NCBI RefSeq assembly: GCF_004364325.1
Contig: NZ_SOCP01000019.1
Span: forward strand, 62,001-126,000
Length of the DNA: 64,000 bases
Direction of reading: 5' to 3'
DNA from: Actinophytocola oryzae
GTDB taxonomy: Bacteria; Actinomycetota; Actinomycetes; Mycobacteriales; Pseudonocardiaceae
The first letter of the stretch is position 1. Every line of letters begins with the position of its first letter. The notes beneath the pieces are model-generated. The model was not told the DNA's origin and made no database searches. It saw only the letters and a list, made by a program, of their open reading frames with translations. Positions 1 through 8,001 of this stretch are shown one piece after another. The position numbers and the translations under genes were made by a program.

Positions 1-1
1 G

Positions 2-682
2 CGGATGGTCGGGGCGCTGCTCACGGCCATGCTGCTGACGTCGCTCAAGCGCGGCGGCGGGTTCTTCCGGACGGTGTTCTACCTGCCGGCGCTCGCACCT
101 CCCGTGGCGGCGACGATCGCCTTCGTGTTCCTGTTCAACCCGGCGACCGGACCGGTGAACGGGGTGCTGAGCTGGTTCGGCGTCGACGGTCCGCTGTGGT
201 TCGACTCGCCGGAGTGGGCCAAGCCGTCGCTGGTGCTGCTCGGCACCTGGGCCGTCGGCGACCTCATGGTGATCTTCCTGGCCGCCCTGCTCGACGTGCC
301 GAAACCTCTGTACGAGGCGGCTTCGCTCGACGGGGCGAGCGCGTGGCAGCGGTTCCGGTTCGTGACGCTGCCGTCGCTGTCACCGGTGCTGCTGTTCGCG
401 GCGGTGACCGGGGTGATCCAGACACTGCAGTACTTCACGCAGGCGGCGGTCGCCGCGAGTGTCGCGAGTGGCACGGCCACGACCGGCGGCGGCATCTCCT
501 CGACGTTCGGCTATCCGGAGCAGTCCACGCTCACCTACCCGCTGCACCTGTACGTCGAGGGCTTCCGGTACTACGACATGGGTTACGCGAACGCGTTGGC
601 GGTCATGCTGTTCGTGGTCGCGTTCGCGGTCACCCTGTTGCTGCTGCGACGTTTCCGGGCGTTCGCGGGAGGTGGGCGGTGA
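2..682 (+). CDS. Sugar ABC transporter permease, MalF type (5' end outside window)
   Basis: This is an inner-membrane permease subunit of a carbohydrate ABC importer (binding-protein-dependent transport family, MalF/UgpA type). The visible 226 residues hold several hydrophobic membrane segments and the conserved cytoplasmic EAA loop, seen as YEAASLDGASAWQRFRFVTL near residues 101-120, which contacts the ATPase. Family members are usually about 290-310 residues and the reading frame is open to the window edge, so roughly the first 70 residues lie upstream. The stop overlaps the GTG of the next permease (GTGA), which indicates translational coupling. The substrate is not readable from the permease; the downstream GH4 enzyme and kinase suggest a beta-linked disaccharide. 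Confidence 0.93.
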   Translation, partial: RMVGALLTAMLLTSLKRGGGFFRTVFYLPALAPPVAATIAFVFLFNPATGPVNGVLSWFGVDGPLWFDSPEWAKPSLVLLGTWAVGDLMVIFLAALLDVPKPLYEAASLDGASAWQRFRFVTLPSLSPVLLFAAVTGVIQTLQYFTQAAVAASVASGTATTGGGISSTFGYPEQSTLTYPLHLYVEGFRYYDMGYANALAVMLFVVAFAVTLLLLRRFRAFAGGGR

Positions 683-1539
683 CCGCGGTGACGGCGCGGA
701 GGCGCAGTGGGACGGCGGTGCGTGAGTCGCTGCTGATCGCGGTGGCACGCAACAGCATCGCGATCGCGGTGGCGGTGTTGTTCGTGTTGCCGTTCGTGTT
801 CGTGATCCTGATGTCGTTCATGACGAGCGACCAGGCGCTGACGTCGAACCTGTGGCCGACGACGTGGCACCCGGAGAACTTCCTGGACATCTTCAGGAAG
901 TTCCCGATGTTCGACTACCTCGTCAACACGGTCGTCTACGTCGCGCTCGCCACCGGGTTCATGCTGCTGTCGAGCGTGCCCGCCGCGTACGCGCTGGCGA
1001 AGCTGCGGTGGCGCGGCGAGAACGCGGTGTTCATCGTGATCATCTGCATGATGATGCTGCCGCCGCAGGTGGTCACCGTGCCGCTGTACCTGATGTGGTC
1101 GAACGCGGGACTGACCGGCACGCTCTGGCCGCTGATCCTGCCGATGCTCGCCGGTGACGCGTTCAGCATCTTCCTGTTGCGCCAGTTCCTGCTCACGATC
1201 CCGGACGCCGTCGTGGACGCCGCACGCATCGACGGCTGCGGCGAGTGGCAGGTGCTGCTGCGGGTCGTGGTGCCGATGGCGAGGCCGGGCATCGCGGCGA
1301 CGGCCATCTTCCAGTTCTTCTACGCGTGGAACGACTACTACGGGCCGCTGCTCTACACGAGTGAGAACCAGTCGAACTGGACGCTGTCGATCGCGCTGTC
1401 GCAGTTCAAGCAGCTGCACCACGTGGAGTGGAACCTGGTGATGGCCGCGACGCTGATCGTGATGGTGCCGGTGGTCATCGTGTTCTTCCTCGCACAGAAG
1501 GCGTTCGTGCAGGGCGTGACGTTGACGGGGGTCAAGTGA
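679..1539 (+). CDS. Sugar ABC transporter permease, MalG type
   Basis: This is the second permease subunit of the importer (MalG/UgpE type, 286 aa), pairing with the upstream MalF-like protein in the membrane. The GTG start at 679 overlaps the preceding stop as GTGA; the frame is open further upstream, but that part has no membrane character. The sequence shows an N-terminal membrane anchor, several further membrane spans and the EAA loop with the DAARIDGCGEWQVLLRVVVP signature. No ATP-binding subunit is encoded nearby. In many actinobacteria a shared MsiK-type ATPase serves several sugar importers, which would explain its absence, although the gene could lie outside the window. Confidence 0.93.
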   Translation: MTAVTARRRSGTAVRESLLIAVARNSIAIAVAVLFVLPFVFVILMSFMTSDQALTSNLWPTTWHPENFLDIFRKFPMFDYLVNTVVYVALATGFMLLSSVPAAYALAKLRWRGENAVFIVIICMMMLPPQVVTVPLYLMWSNAGLTGTLWPLILPMLAGDAFSIFLLRQFLLTIPDAVVDAARIDGCGEWQVLLRVVVPMARPGIAATAIFQFFYAWNDYYGPLLYTSENQSNWTLSIALSQFKQLHHVEWNLVMAATLIVMVPVVIVFFLAQKAFVQGVTLTGVK

Positions 1540-1563
1540 ACGGCCCGAGCGAGAGGACACAGC

Positions 1564-2814
1564 ATGAAGGTCGCGGTCGTCGGTGGTGGCTCGACCTACA
1601 CTCCCGAGCTGGTCGACGGGTTCGCCCGGTTGCCGTTCGCCGTGGACGAGGTGGTGCTGATCGACCCGGCGGTGTCGCGGTTGGGCGTCGTCGGTGAGTT
1701 CGGGAGGCGGATCGTCGCCCGCTACGGCAGTGCGGTGCGGCTGACCTGGACCGACGACCTCGACGCCGGGCTCACCGACGCCGACGTGGTGCTTCTCCAG
1801 CTGCGGGTCGGTGGGCAGGAGACGCGGATCAGCGACGAGACGTTCCCGCTCGAGTGCGGGTGCGTCGGGCAGGAGACCACCGGCGCCGGCGGGCTGGCGA
1901 AGGCACTGCGCACGGTGCCGGTCGTGCTCGACATCGCCCGTGCGGCCAGGCGGCGGGCCGCGCCGGACGCCTGGGTGATCGCGTTCACCAACCCCGTCGG
2001 CATCGTGACCCGCGCACTGCTCGACGACGGGCACCGCGCGCTGGGGCTGTGCAACGTCGCGATCGGCGTCCAGCGGTCGCTCGCCGGGCTGCTGGACGTC
2101 ACGCCCGACGCCGTGACGCTCGACCACGTCGGCCTGAACCACCTGACCTGGGCGCGGGCGGCCACGGTGAACGGCGTGGACCGGCTGCCGGAGCTGATCG
2201 CGAAGCACGGTGACGACCTGGCCGAGCCCCTGGGCCTGCCTGCCGAGTTGCTGCGGCTGTCCGGCACCCTGCCGTCGTACTACCTGCGGTACTTCTACGC
2301 CCACGACAGCGTCGTCGCCGAGGAGCGCACGTCGAAGCCGCGTGGCGCCCGGGTCGCGGAGATCGAGCGCGAACTCCTCGACCTGTACCGGGATCCCGCG
2401 CTCGACGAGAAGCCGGAGCTGCTGACGCAGCGAGGCGGCGCGTACTACTCGGAGGCCGCGATCGGGCTGCTGGCGTCACTGCACGGCTCGCCGGGCAGGC
2501 ACGCGGTGAACGTGCGCAACGACGGCACGCTGCCGAACCTGCCGTCGGACGCGGTGGTCGAGGTCATGTGCGACGTGTCCGCCGGTGGTGCCGTGCCGGT
2601 GCCGACCACGCCGCTCGCACCGGACCACGCCGGACTGGTGTCGCATGTGTCCGCCTACGAGGAACTGGCGGTCGACGCGGCGCTGCGGGGTGGTGCGGAC
2701 CGGGTCTTCCGCGCACTGCTGGCGCATCCCCTCGTGGGGCAGGCGGACCAGGCGCGGGGGCTGACCGACCGCCTGCTGGCCGCGAACAGCGAGTTCCTGG
2801 CGTGGGCGAGATGA
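1564..2814 (+). CDS. 6-phospho-beta-glucosidase-like glycoside hydrolase, family 4
   Basis: Family 4 glycosidases hydrolyse (phospho)glycosides by an unusual NAD+- and Mn2+-dependent oxidation-elimination mechanism. The 416-aa length is typical. The NAD-binding N-terminus reads VAVVGGGSTYTPEL; the TNPVGIVT motif lies near residue 140, and the metal-ligand Cys and His lie in GLCNV (about residue 163) and GLNHLTW (about residue 193). The ATG lies 24 bp after the permease stop. The LicH/CelF-like sequence points to a 6-phospho-beta-glucoside or diacetylchitobiose-6-phosphate-like substrate, but specificity within family 4 cannot be fixed by eye. It overlaps the downstream kinase gene by ATGA. 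Confidence 0.92.
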   Translation: MKVAVVGGGSTYTPELVDGFARLPFAVDEVVLIDPAVSRLGVVGEFGRRIVARYGSAVRLTWTDDLDAGLTDADVVLLQLRVGGQETRISDETFPLECGCVGQETTGAGGLAKALRTVPVVLDIARAARRRAAPDAWVIAFTNPVGIVTRALLDDGHRALGLCNVAIGVQRSLAGLLDVTPDAVTLDHVGLNHLTWARAATVNGVDRLPELIAKHGDDLAEPLGLPAELLRLSGTLPSYYLRYFYAHDSVVAEERTSKPRGARVAEIERELLDLYRDPALDEKPELLTQRGGAYYSEAAIGLLASLHGSPGRHAVNVRNDGTLPNLPSDAVVEVMCDVSAGGAVPVPTTPLAPDHAGLVSHVSAYEELAVDAALRGGADRVFRALLAHPLVGQADQARGLTDRLLAANSEFLAWAR

Positions 2815-3794
2815 GCCTGCTGCTCGCCGTCGACGGCGGCAACTCCAAGACCGACGTCCTCGTGTGCGACGACACCGGTGCCGTGCTCGGTCACGCACGC
2901 GGGCTCGGCACCAACCACCAGACCTACGGGCTGACGGAGTCCATGCGACGCCTCGACGGGCTGGTCGCGAGCGCCCGCGCGGCCGCGGGCCTGTCCGACG
3001 CGGACCGCGTGGCGCTGGCCTCTGTGTACCTGGCGGGCGCCGACCTGCCGGTGGAGCTGACCATGCTGGCCGACGCGGTGACGAAGGCGGGCTGGGCCGA
3101 CAAGTCCGTCGTGGACAACGACACGCTGGCGTTGCTGCGCGCGGGCACGGAGTCCCCCGACGCGGTCGCGGTGGTGTGCGGCGCGGGCATCAACTGCGTG
3201 GGCCGGGCAGCGGACGGCCGCACGGTCCGGTTTCCCGCGCTCGGCACGATCACGGGCGACTGGGGCGGCGGCGACGAGCTGGGGCTGGCCGCGCTGTGGC
3301 ACGCGTCGCGCGCCGAGGACGGCCGGGGGCCCGCGACGGCGTTGGCGGCGGCCATCGCGGGGTTCTTCGGTCTGGACAGCGCCGCGGACGTGGCGGCGGC
3401 CGCCCACCTGGACCCGACGGCCGCCGAACGGCTCGGGACGCTGACCCCGCTGCTGTTCGAGGTGGCCGCGGCGGGTGACGAGGTAGCCCGTTCGATCGTC
3501 ACCCGGCAGGGCGAGGAGGTGGCGCTGATGGCCATCGCCGCCCTGCGCAGGCTGGACCTCGTGACGCGACCGTCGACCGTCGTGCTGGGCGGTGGTGTGC
3601 TGCGCAGCCGCGACCCCCTGTTGTACGAGGTCATCGACGCGCGGCTGGGGGTGGACGCGCCGCTCGCGGAGATCACGGTGGTGACGGATCCGCCGGTCGT
3701 CGGCTCCGCCCTGCTGGGACTGGCGTCGCTCGGCGCGACACCGGGCGCGGAGGAACGCCTGCGTGTTTACTGGAGACATGTCTCTGCAAGGTGA
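2811..3794 (+). CDS. N-acetylglucosamine kinase-like protein, BadF/BadG/BcrA/BcrD ATPase family
   Basis: This is a sugar kinase of the ASKHA fold, 327 aa. The phosphate-1 motif DGGNSKTD is at residues 7-14; a second glycine-rich nucleotide-binding stretch (VVCGAGINCVG) and a late adenosine-type motif (VVLGGGVL) follow in the expected order. The ATG start overlaps the GH4 stop codon (ATGA), so the two are translationally coupled. In context it probably phosphorylates the sugar brought in unmodified by the ABC importer, or the monosaccharide released from it, making the phosphorylated substrate or product the GH4 pathway needs. GlcNAc or glucosamine is likely for this family, but glucose is possible. 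Confidence 0.88.
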   Translation: MSLLLAVDGGNSKTDVLVCDDTGAVLGHARGLGTNHQTYGLTESMRRLDGLVASARAAAGLSDADRVALASVYLAGADLPVELTMLADAVTKAGWADKSVVDNDTLALLRAGTESPDAVAVVCGAGINCVGRAADGRTVRFPALGTITGDWGGGDELGLAALWHASRAEDGRGPATALAAAIAGFFGLDSAADVAAAAHLDPTAAERLGTLTPLLFEVAAAGDEVARSIVTRQGEEVALMAIAALRRLDLVTRPSTVVLGGGVLRSRDPLLYEVIDARLGVDAPLAEITVVTDPPVVGSALLGLASLGATPGAEERLRVYWRHVSAR

Positions 3795-4215
3795 GTACGA
3801 GCCCAGCCCGTCCGACCGGGCTCGTCAACAGGTGGAAGAGTACGAGAGCTCCGGCGGCACCAAGGGCACGACGCTCAACGGTCGGCCGGTGATCATCCTG
3901 ACCACGCTGGGCGCGAAGTCGGGCAAGATCCGCAAAACGCCCCTGATGCGCGTTGCGGACGGTGACGAGTACGCCGTCGTCGCCTCACTCGGCGGTGCGC
4001 CGAAGCACCCCGTCTGGTACTACAACGTGAAGTCCAACCCCGAGGTCGAGCTGCAGGACGGCCCGTCCAAACAGGACATGGTGGCCCGCGAGGTGACCGG
4101 CGAGGAGAAGGCCAGGTGGTGGGACACCGCCGTCGCGGCGTTCCCCCCGTACGCCGACTACCAGGAGAAGACCGACCGCGAGATCCCGCTTTTCGTTCTG
4201 TCGCCCAAGAAGTGA
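3778..4215 (+). CDS. Nitroreductase-family deazaflavin (F420)-dependent oxidoreductase
   Basis: This is a 145-aa DUF385/Ddn-type split-barrel protein. Mycobacterial relatives (Ddn and paralogues) use the deazaflavin F420 for quinone or nitro-compound reduction. Recognisable family features are the TTLGAKSGKIRKTPLMR stretch, the HPVWYYNVKSNPEVELQ motif and the C-terminal PPYADYQEKTDREIP motif. The ATG at 3778 is chosen over one at 3763 because GGAG sits four bases before it; it overlaps the end of the kinase gene by 17 bp, so it may be co-transcribed. A strong hairpin follows the stop. The physiological substrate is unknown. Confidence 0.9.
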   Translation: MSLQGEYEPSPSDRARQQVEEYESSGGTKGTTLNGRPVIILTTLGAKSGKIRKTPLMRVADGDEYAVVASLGGAPKHPVWYYNVKSNPEVELQDGPSKQDMVAREVTGEEKARWWDTAVAAFPPYADYQEKTDREIPLFVLSPKK

Positions 4216-4222
4216 CCTGGTT

Positions 4223-4248
4223 GGCTCCCCGGCGGCTGCCGGGGAGCC
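4223..4248 (+). terminator. Hairpin terminator after the F420-type oxidoreductase
   Basis: Perfect 11-bp stem GGCTCCCCGGC / GCCGGGGAGCC with the loop GGCT, starting seven bases after the stop codon at 4215. There is no U-tract, as is common in high-GC actinobacteria, so function as a terminator is inferred. It would separate the sugar operon from the methyltransferase gene. Confidence 0.65.
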
Positions 4249-4271
4249 GCACGACCGGGGATAATGATCTC

Positions 4272-4928
4272 ATGACACAAAACGTGTGGTCCGAGGTCGA
4301 CGACTACATCTCCGGCCTCCTGGTCGGCCAGGACGAGGCGCTCGACGGCGCGCTCCGGCGCAGCGACGAGGCGGGTCTGCCGGAGATCAACGTCGCGCCC
4401 AACCAGGGCAAACTGCTCAACCTCCTCGCACGCGTCCACGGTGCGCGGCGGATCCTCGAGTTCGGCACGCTCGCCGGCTACAGCACCATCTGGCTCGCCC
4501 GCGCGCTGCCGGCGGACGGCGAGCTGATCACCCTCGAGGCCGACCCGCACCACGCCGAGGTGGCCAGGGCCAACATCGCCGCCGCGGGGCTCGCGGACCG
4601 CGTCGAGGTGAAGGTCGGCAAGGCACTCGACACCCTGCCCGACATCGACGGCGTGTTCGACCTGTTCTTCGTCGACGCGGACAAGGTCAACAACCCGACG
4701 TACTTCCGGTGGGCGCTCGATCACTCCCGGCCGGGCAGCGTGATCATCGTCGACAACGTCATCCGGGAAGGGCGCGTGATCGAGGCCGACAGCACCGACC
4801 CGTCGGTCCTCGGCACCCGGGAGCTCGGCTCGGTGATCGCGGGCGAGCCGCGGGTCTCGGCCACGATGGTGCAGACCGTGGGCAGCAAGGGTTACGACGG
4901 GTTCGCGCTGGTACTCGTCGAGCGGTGA
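4272..4928 (+). CDS. O-methyltransferase, class I SAM-dependent (family 3)
   Basis: This is a 218-aa catechol/caffeoyl-CoA-type O-methyltransferase. The SAM-binding motif I is EFGTLAGYSTIWLARAL near residues 60-78, followed by an acidic motif (TLEADPHHAEVAR) and a metal-binding-type segment FFVDADKVNNPTYF near residue 135 with VIVDNVI near 160, the pattern of the divalent-cation-dependent subfamily. The ATG at 4272 follows the hairpin, so the gene probably has its own promoter in the roughly 20 bp between hairpin and start, possibly with a very short leader. It converges on the TetR gene with a 9-bp gap. The substrate is unknown. Confidence 0.9.
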   Translation: MTQNVWSEVDDYISGLLVGQDEALDGALRRSDEAGLPEINVAPNQGKLLNLLARVHGARRILEFGTLAGYSTIWLARALPADGELITLEADPHHAEVARANIAAAGLADRVEVKVGKALDTLPDIDGVFDLFFVDADKVNNPTYFRWALDHSRPGSVIIVDNVIREGRVIEADSTDPSVLGTRELGSVIAGEPRVSATMVQTVGSKGYDGFALVLVER

Positions 4929-4937
4929 GGACGTCCC

Positions 4938-5585
4938 TCACCCGTCCGGTGGTGTGCGCCCGTGCCGTGAGCCCGCGGGCCGCAGCCGGCGTCCGAGCCC
5001 CGGCGTCGCGAGGCCGGGTAACACCACGGCCCACACCCCGGTCAGGCTCTCGGCCATGCTCCCGCGCCGGAGCTGGGCCGCCCACAACATCTCCAGCCCG
5101 GCCGAGACGGCGAGGACCACCGTCAGCGCGTGCTCGACGTCGATGCCGCGCGCGAGCTCGCCACGCTGTCTCGCGTTGTGCAGCAACGACTCCACCGCCG
5201 CCTGCCAGTCAATGTAGAAGTCGAGGAACGGCTTGCCGAGGTGGCCGCACTCGCGCGCGGTGCGGAACGAGGCCCGCACGTGCGGCTCCTCGGCCAGCCA
5301 GCCGGCCAGCTCGTGTGACAGGTCGACCACGGACTGCAACGCGGGCAGCCGGGACGTCGTCGCGGCCTGCAGCGCGCCACGCAGCATCGCGCACGCCTCG
5401 GCCTGGATCGCGCCGCCCAGCTCGTCCTTGGACGAGAAGTGGAAGTAGAACGCGCCCTTCGTCACCCCGGCGGCCCGGGACACCTCCGCCAGCGTGGTGC
5501 CGAAGAACCCGTTGCGCTCGAACAACACCGCCGCGGACCGCACCAGGTGCGACCGCGTGTGCTCCGATCTCGACTGTTTCGTCAC
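4938..5585 (-). CDS. TetR-family regulator resembling gamma-butyrolactone receptors (ScbR/ArpA type)
   Basis: This is a 215-aa one-component regulator. The N-terminal helix-turn-helix reads LAEVSRAAGVTKGAFYFHFS at about residues 31-50; the FFGTTLAEV lead-in, the GAFYFHFSSKDEL block and the C-terminal ARECGHLGKPFLDFYIDWQA pattern resemble ScbR/ArpA-type autoregulator receptors, which bind signalling butyrolactones and repress their own and target promoters. No AfsA-type butyrolactone synthase is in the window. A perfect 16-bp palindrome lies about 95 bp upstream, between this gene and the divergent MaoC gene, and is a candidate operator. The ligand-receptor role is inferred from sequence resemblance; an orphan pseudo-receptor is an alternative. 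Confidence 0.8.
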   Translation of the reverse strand: MTKQSRSEHTRSHLVRSAAVLFERNGFFGTTLAEVSRAAGVTKGAFYFHFSSKDELGGAIQAEACAMLRGALQAATTSRLPALQSVVDLSHELAGWLAEEPHVRASFRTARECGHLGKPFLDFYIDWQAAVESLLHNARQRGELARGIDVEHALTVVLAVSAGLEMLWAAQLRRGSMAESLTGVWAVVLPGLATPGLGRRLRPAGSRHGRTPPDG

Positions 5586-5679
5586 ATCGTCCCCAGACCG
5601 ACCAACACCATCTGTTTCCTACCACGGCTCGACCGAACCTTCGAGGTGCCCGGCGTAACGTTCGAGATTACTGCGACGC

Positions 5680-5695
5680 GTACGGAATTCCGTAC
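5680..5695. promoter_or_regulatory. Perfect 16-bp palindrome, candidate TetR operator
   Basis: GTACGGAATTCCGTAC is its own reverse complement and lies in the divergent intergenic region between the ScbR-like regulator and the MaoC gene, 63 bp before the MaoC start. TetR-family repressors commonly bind such sites in divergent promoters. The length and position fit, but no binding-site consensus was tested. Confidence 0.5.
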
Positions 5696-5757
5696 CACGA
5701 GGTGTCGGCGCCACTCCTGGCGTGCCACCTCGGCGAGGTGAGCAAGGCGGCACTGTC

Positions 5758-6246
5758 ATGAGGACTTTCTCCACTCCGGGTGAGCTGGTCGGCGCCGCGG
5801 GCGCGAGGCTCGGCAGGTCGGCGTACCAGCCGGTGCTCCAGCACGACGTCGACGTGTTCGCCGCGCTGACCGGCGACCACCAGTGGATCCACACCGACCC
5901 CGCGCGAGCCAGGTCGGGACCGTTCGGCGGCCCTGTCGTGCACGGCCTGTACCTGCTGTCCCTCGTGCCGCCGATGCTGGCCGAGCTGTACACAGTGGAC
6001 GGTGCGTCCGTGGTGCTGAACAAGGGCTTCGACCACGTGCGGTTCTCCTCGCCGGTGGCGGTCGGCTCCCGTATCAGGGTGTCGGCGGAGGTCCGGTCGG
6101 CGGCGCCCCGTCCCCGCGGCTTCACCGAGGCGGTGATCGCGATCGCGGTCGAGGTGGCCGGCCAGGAGTGGCCGGTGTGCACGGCCGACCTCCGCCTGCT
6201 GTACCAGGAGGAGGTGGCGGAGGGATGGGTACCGGTCGCGTCCTGA
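5758..6246 (+). CDS. MaoC-like dehydratase / hotdog-fold protein
   Basis: This is a 162-aa single-hotdog MaoC-domain protein, a family that includes (R)-specific enoyl-CoA hydratases and polyketide/fatty-acid dehydratases. The hydratase motif with the catalytic Asp/His is visible as DVFAALTGDHQWIHTDPARA, followed by GPFGGPVVHGLYLLSLVPPM, about residues 31-75. The ATG at 5758 is preferred over an upstream in-frame start because GGCGG lies seven bases before it. It is divergent from the ScbR-like regulator, which may control it, and its end overlaps the next gene. The acyl-CoA substrate is unknown. Confidence 0.88.
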   Translation: MRTFSTPGELVGAAGARLGRSAYQPVLQHDVDVFAALTGDHQWIHTDPARARSGPFGGPVVHGLYLLSLVPPMLAELYTVDGASVVLNKGFDHVRFSSPVAVGSRIRVSAEVRSAAPRPRGFTEAVIAIAVEVAGQEWPVCTADLRLLYQEEVAEGWVPVAS

Positions 6247-7016
6247 TCGTCGCCAACCCGCACGCGGGCACGGTCACGCCTGCGCTGGTGTGGGAGGTGG
6301 TCAGGCTGTGCCGCCGCGAGGGGCGGCAGGTGTCGGTCCGCTGGACCACCGGCCCCGGCGAGGCGACCAGGATCGCCAGGAAGGCCGCGGAGTCGGTGCC
6401 GACGCTCGCCGAGCGGGCGCTCGCGCTGCCGACGCTCGTGCCGGCGCCGCAACAGGAACGAAGCTTGGTCGTCGCGGCCGTCGGCGGCGACGGGACCGTC
6501 CGGGAGGTGGCCGCCGGGCTCGCGTCCGCGTGGCGGGGTGCTTCGCAGGCACCGCTGCTGGTCGTGCCTGCCGGTACCGCGAACTCCTGCTACCACAGGC
6601 TTTTCGGCACCGCGCCGTGGCAGTCCACCCTGTCCTCGGTGCTGCGCGAGCCGGAGATCCGCCTGCTCGACCTGGCCCGCGTGGCCGGGCGGCTCGCATT
6701 CGCCGCCCGCGCCTTCCAGGAGTCCCAGCCCTGTCCCGGACGTGTCACCGTCGACGGCCGCGTTATCCACAGTGGACTGACGCGGCTGGTCGACGTGACC
6801 GGCGGACGGGACGGTCTGCTCGGCGTCAGCGTCCTCGACGGCGAGCACGGAACCGTGCACGGACGCCGGGTCACGGTCGAACGCACCGACGACGGCCCGC
6901 TGTGGTTCGAGCACGACGGCGAGGTCCTGCCGCCTGGCCCCGCCGAGTACACGGTGGACGTCGTACCTGCCGCGGTCCCGGTGCTCACCACGCCTTCGCT
7001 CGCGGTCGCGGCATAG
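6225..7016 (+). CDS. Diacylglycerol kinase-like (DAGK catalytic domain) protein, shortened
   Basis: This is a 263-aa lipid-kinase-like protein. The N-terminus VLIVANPHAG matches the first strand of the DAGK/sphingosine-kinase fold, and the hallmark nucleotide-binding motif VGGDGTVREVAAGL lies near residue 86. It overlaps the MaoC gene by 22 bp and has AGGG directly ahead of its ATG. The family usually has about 290-320 residues; here the segment that normally follows the IDLARV strand (the NxxSxGxDA region) appears collapsed to about a dozen residues. It could be a degenerate kinase or a non-catalytic relative. Bacterial homologues act on membrane lipids at the cytoplasmic face. Confidence 0.78.
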   Translation: MGTGRVLIVANPHAGTVTPALVWEVVRLCRREGRQVSVRWTTGPGEATRIARKAAESVPTLAERALALPTLVPAPQQERSLVVAAVGGDGTVREVAAGLASAWRGASQAPLLVVPAGTANSCYHRLFGTAPWQSTLSSVLREPEIRLLDLARVAGRLAFAARAFQESQPCPGRVTVDGRVIHSGLTRLVDVTGGRDGLLGVSVLDGEHGTVHGRRVTVERTDDGPLWFEHDGEVLPPGPAEYTVDVVPAAVPVLTTPSLAVAA

Positions 7017-7021
7017 GACGC

Positions 7022-7987
7022 TCAGACGGGAGCCTCGCGCGTGGCGCCGAACGTGCGTCGGTAGTCCTTCGGGGACACGCCCACGATCTTGTTGAAGTGG
7101 TGGCGCAGCAGGGCCGCCGAGCCGAACCCGCTCTCCTCGGCGACCTCGTCGACGGTCAGCCGGGTGTCCTCGAGCAGCTGTCGCGCGTGCAGCACCCGCT
7201 GCATGGTCAGCCACTTGTTGGGGGTCGTACCGGTCTCGGCCACGAACCGGCGGGCGAACGTGCGCTCGGACATGTTCGCCCGGCTGGCGAGGTCGGCGAC
7301 CGTGTGCTCGGTCCTCAGGTTGTCGAGCACCCAGGACAGCAGCGGCGTGAGGCTGTCGGCCGTGCACTCGGGGATCGGCAGCTCGACGTACTGGCGCTGA
7401 CCGCCGTCGCGCTGGGGCGGCACGACCATGCGCCGCGCGATGGCGTTGGCCGCCGCGGAGCCCAGCTCGCGGCGGACGAGGTGCAGGCACGCGTCGATGC
7501 CCGCCGCCGTGCCCGCGCTGGTGATGATGTCGCCGTCGTCCACGAACAGGACGTCCGGGTCGAGCAGGACCGACGGGAAGCGCTCGAGGATCTCCTTGCT
7601 GTAACGCCAGTGGGTGGTGCAGTGCCTGCCCTCGAGCAGTCCCGCCGCGCCGAGGATGAAGGCGCCGCTGCACACCGACAGCAGCGTCGATCCCTGGTCG
7701 TGGGCCTTGCGCAACGCTTCGAGCACCGCCTCCGGGTACTCGTCGCGGATGAGGGCAGCGGGCACGGCCACGAGGTCCGCGCCCTCGACCGCGTCGAGGC
7801 CCAGTTCTGGCACGAGCATGGCGCCCACGCTGGTCCGGATCGGCTCACCCGCCCGCTCGCCGCACACGCGGAACTCGATCGGTGGCACGCCCTCCTCGGT
7901 GCGGTCGATCCCGAAGACCTCACAGAGGACACCGAACTCGAAGGGCGCGGTTTGGTCGATCACGATCGCGGCGACGGTCCTGAGCAT
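7022..7987 (-). CDS. GlxA/AdpA-like AraC-family regulator with DJ-1/PfpI domain
   Basis: This is a 321-aa transcription factor. Residues 1 to about 185 form a DJ-1/PfpI-type amidase-like domain with a nucleophile-elbow cysteine in LLSVCSGAFILGA (Cys106), followed by the FVDDGDIITSAGTAAGID block. Residues about 215-318 hold a double helix-turn-helix AraC domain. Blocks such as VFGIDRxxxGVP, TSAGTAAGIDxCLH and the ARRxVVPPxRxGGQ pattern resemble Streptomyces AdpA, although this protein is shorter than AdpA (about 400 aa). It ends 5 bp from the convergent kinase-like gene. TGGCA-type repeats in its upstream region may be its own binding sites. Confidence 0.88.
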   Translation of the reverse strand: MLRTVAAIVIDQTAPFEFGVLCEVFGIDRTEEGVPPIEFRVCGERAGEPIRTSVGAMLVPELGLDAVEGADLVAVPAALIRDEYPEAVLEALRKAHDQGSTLLSVCSGAFILGAAGLLEGRHCTTHWRYSKEILERFPSVLLDPDVLFVDDGDIITSAGTAAGIDACLHLVRRELGSAAANAIARRMVVPPQRDGGQRQYVELPIPECTADSLTPLLSWVLDNLRTEHTVADLASRANMSERTFARRFVAETGTTPNKWLTMQRVLHARQLLEDTRLTVDEVAEESGFGSAALLRHHFNKIVGVSPKDYRRTFGATREAPV

Positions 7988-8001
7988 GCCCCGAGACTAC
8001 G

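Noticed and set aside
5758..6246. AfsA-type butyrolactone synthase beside the ScbR-like receptor
   Set aside because: The protein has a single MaoC hotdog hydratase motif and is 162 aa, whereas AfsA proteins are about 300 aa with a different repeated motif.
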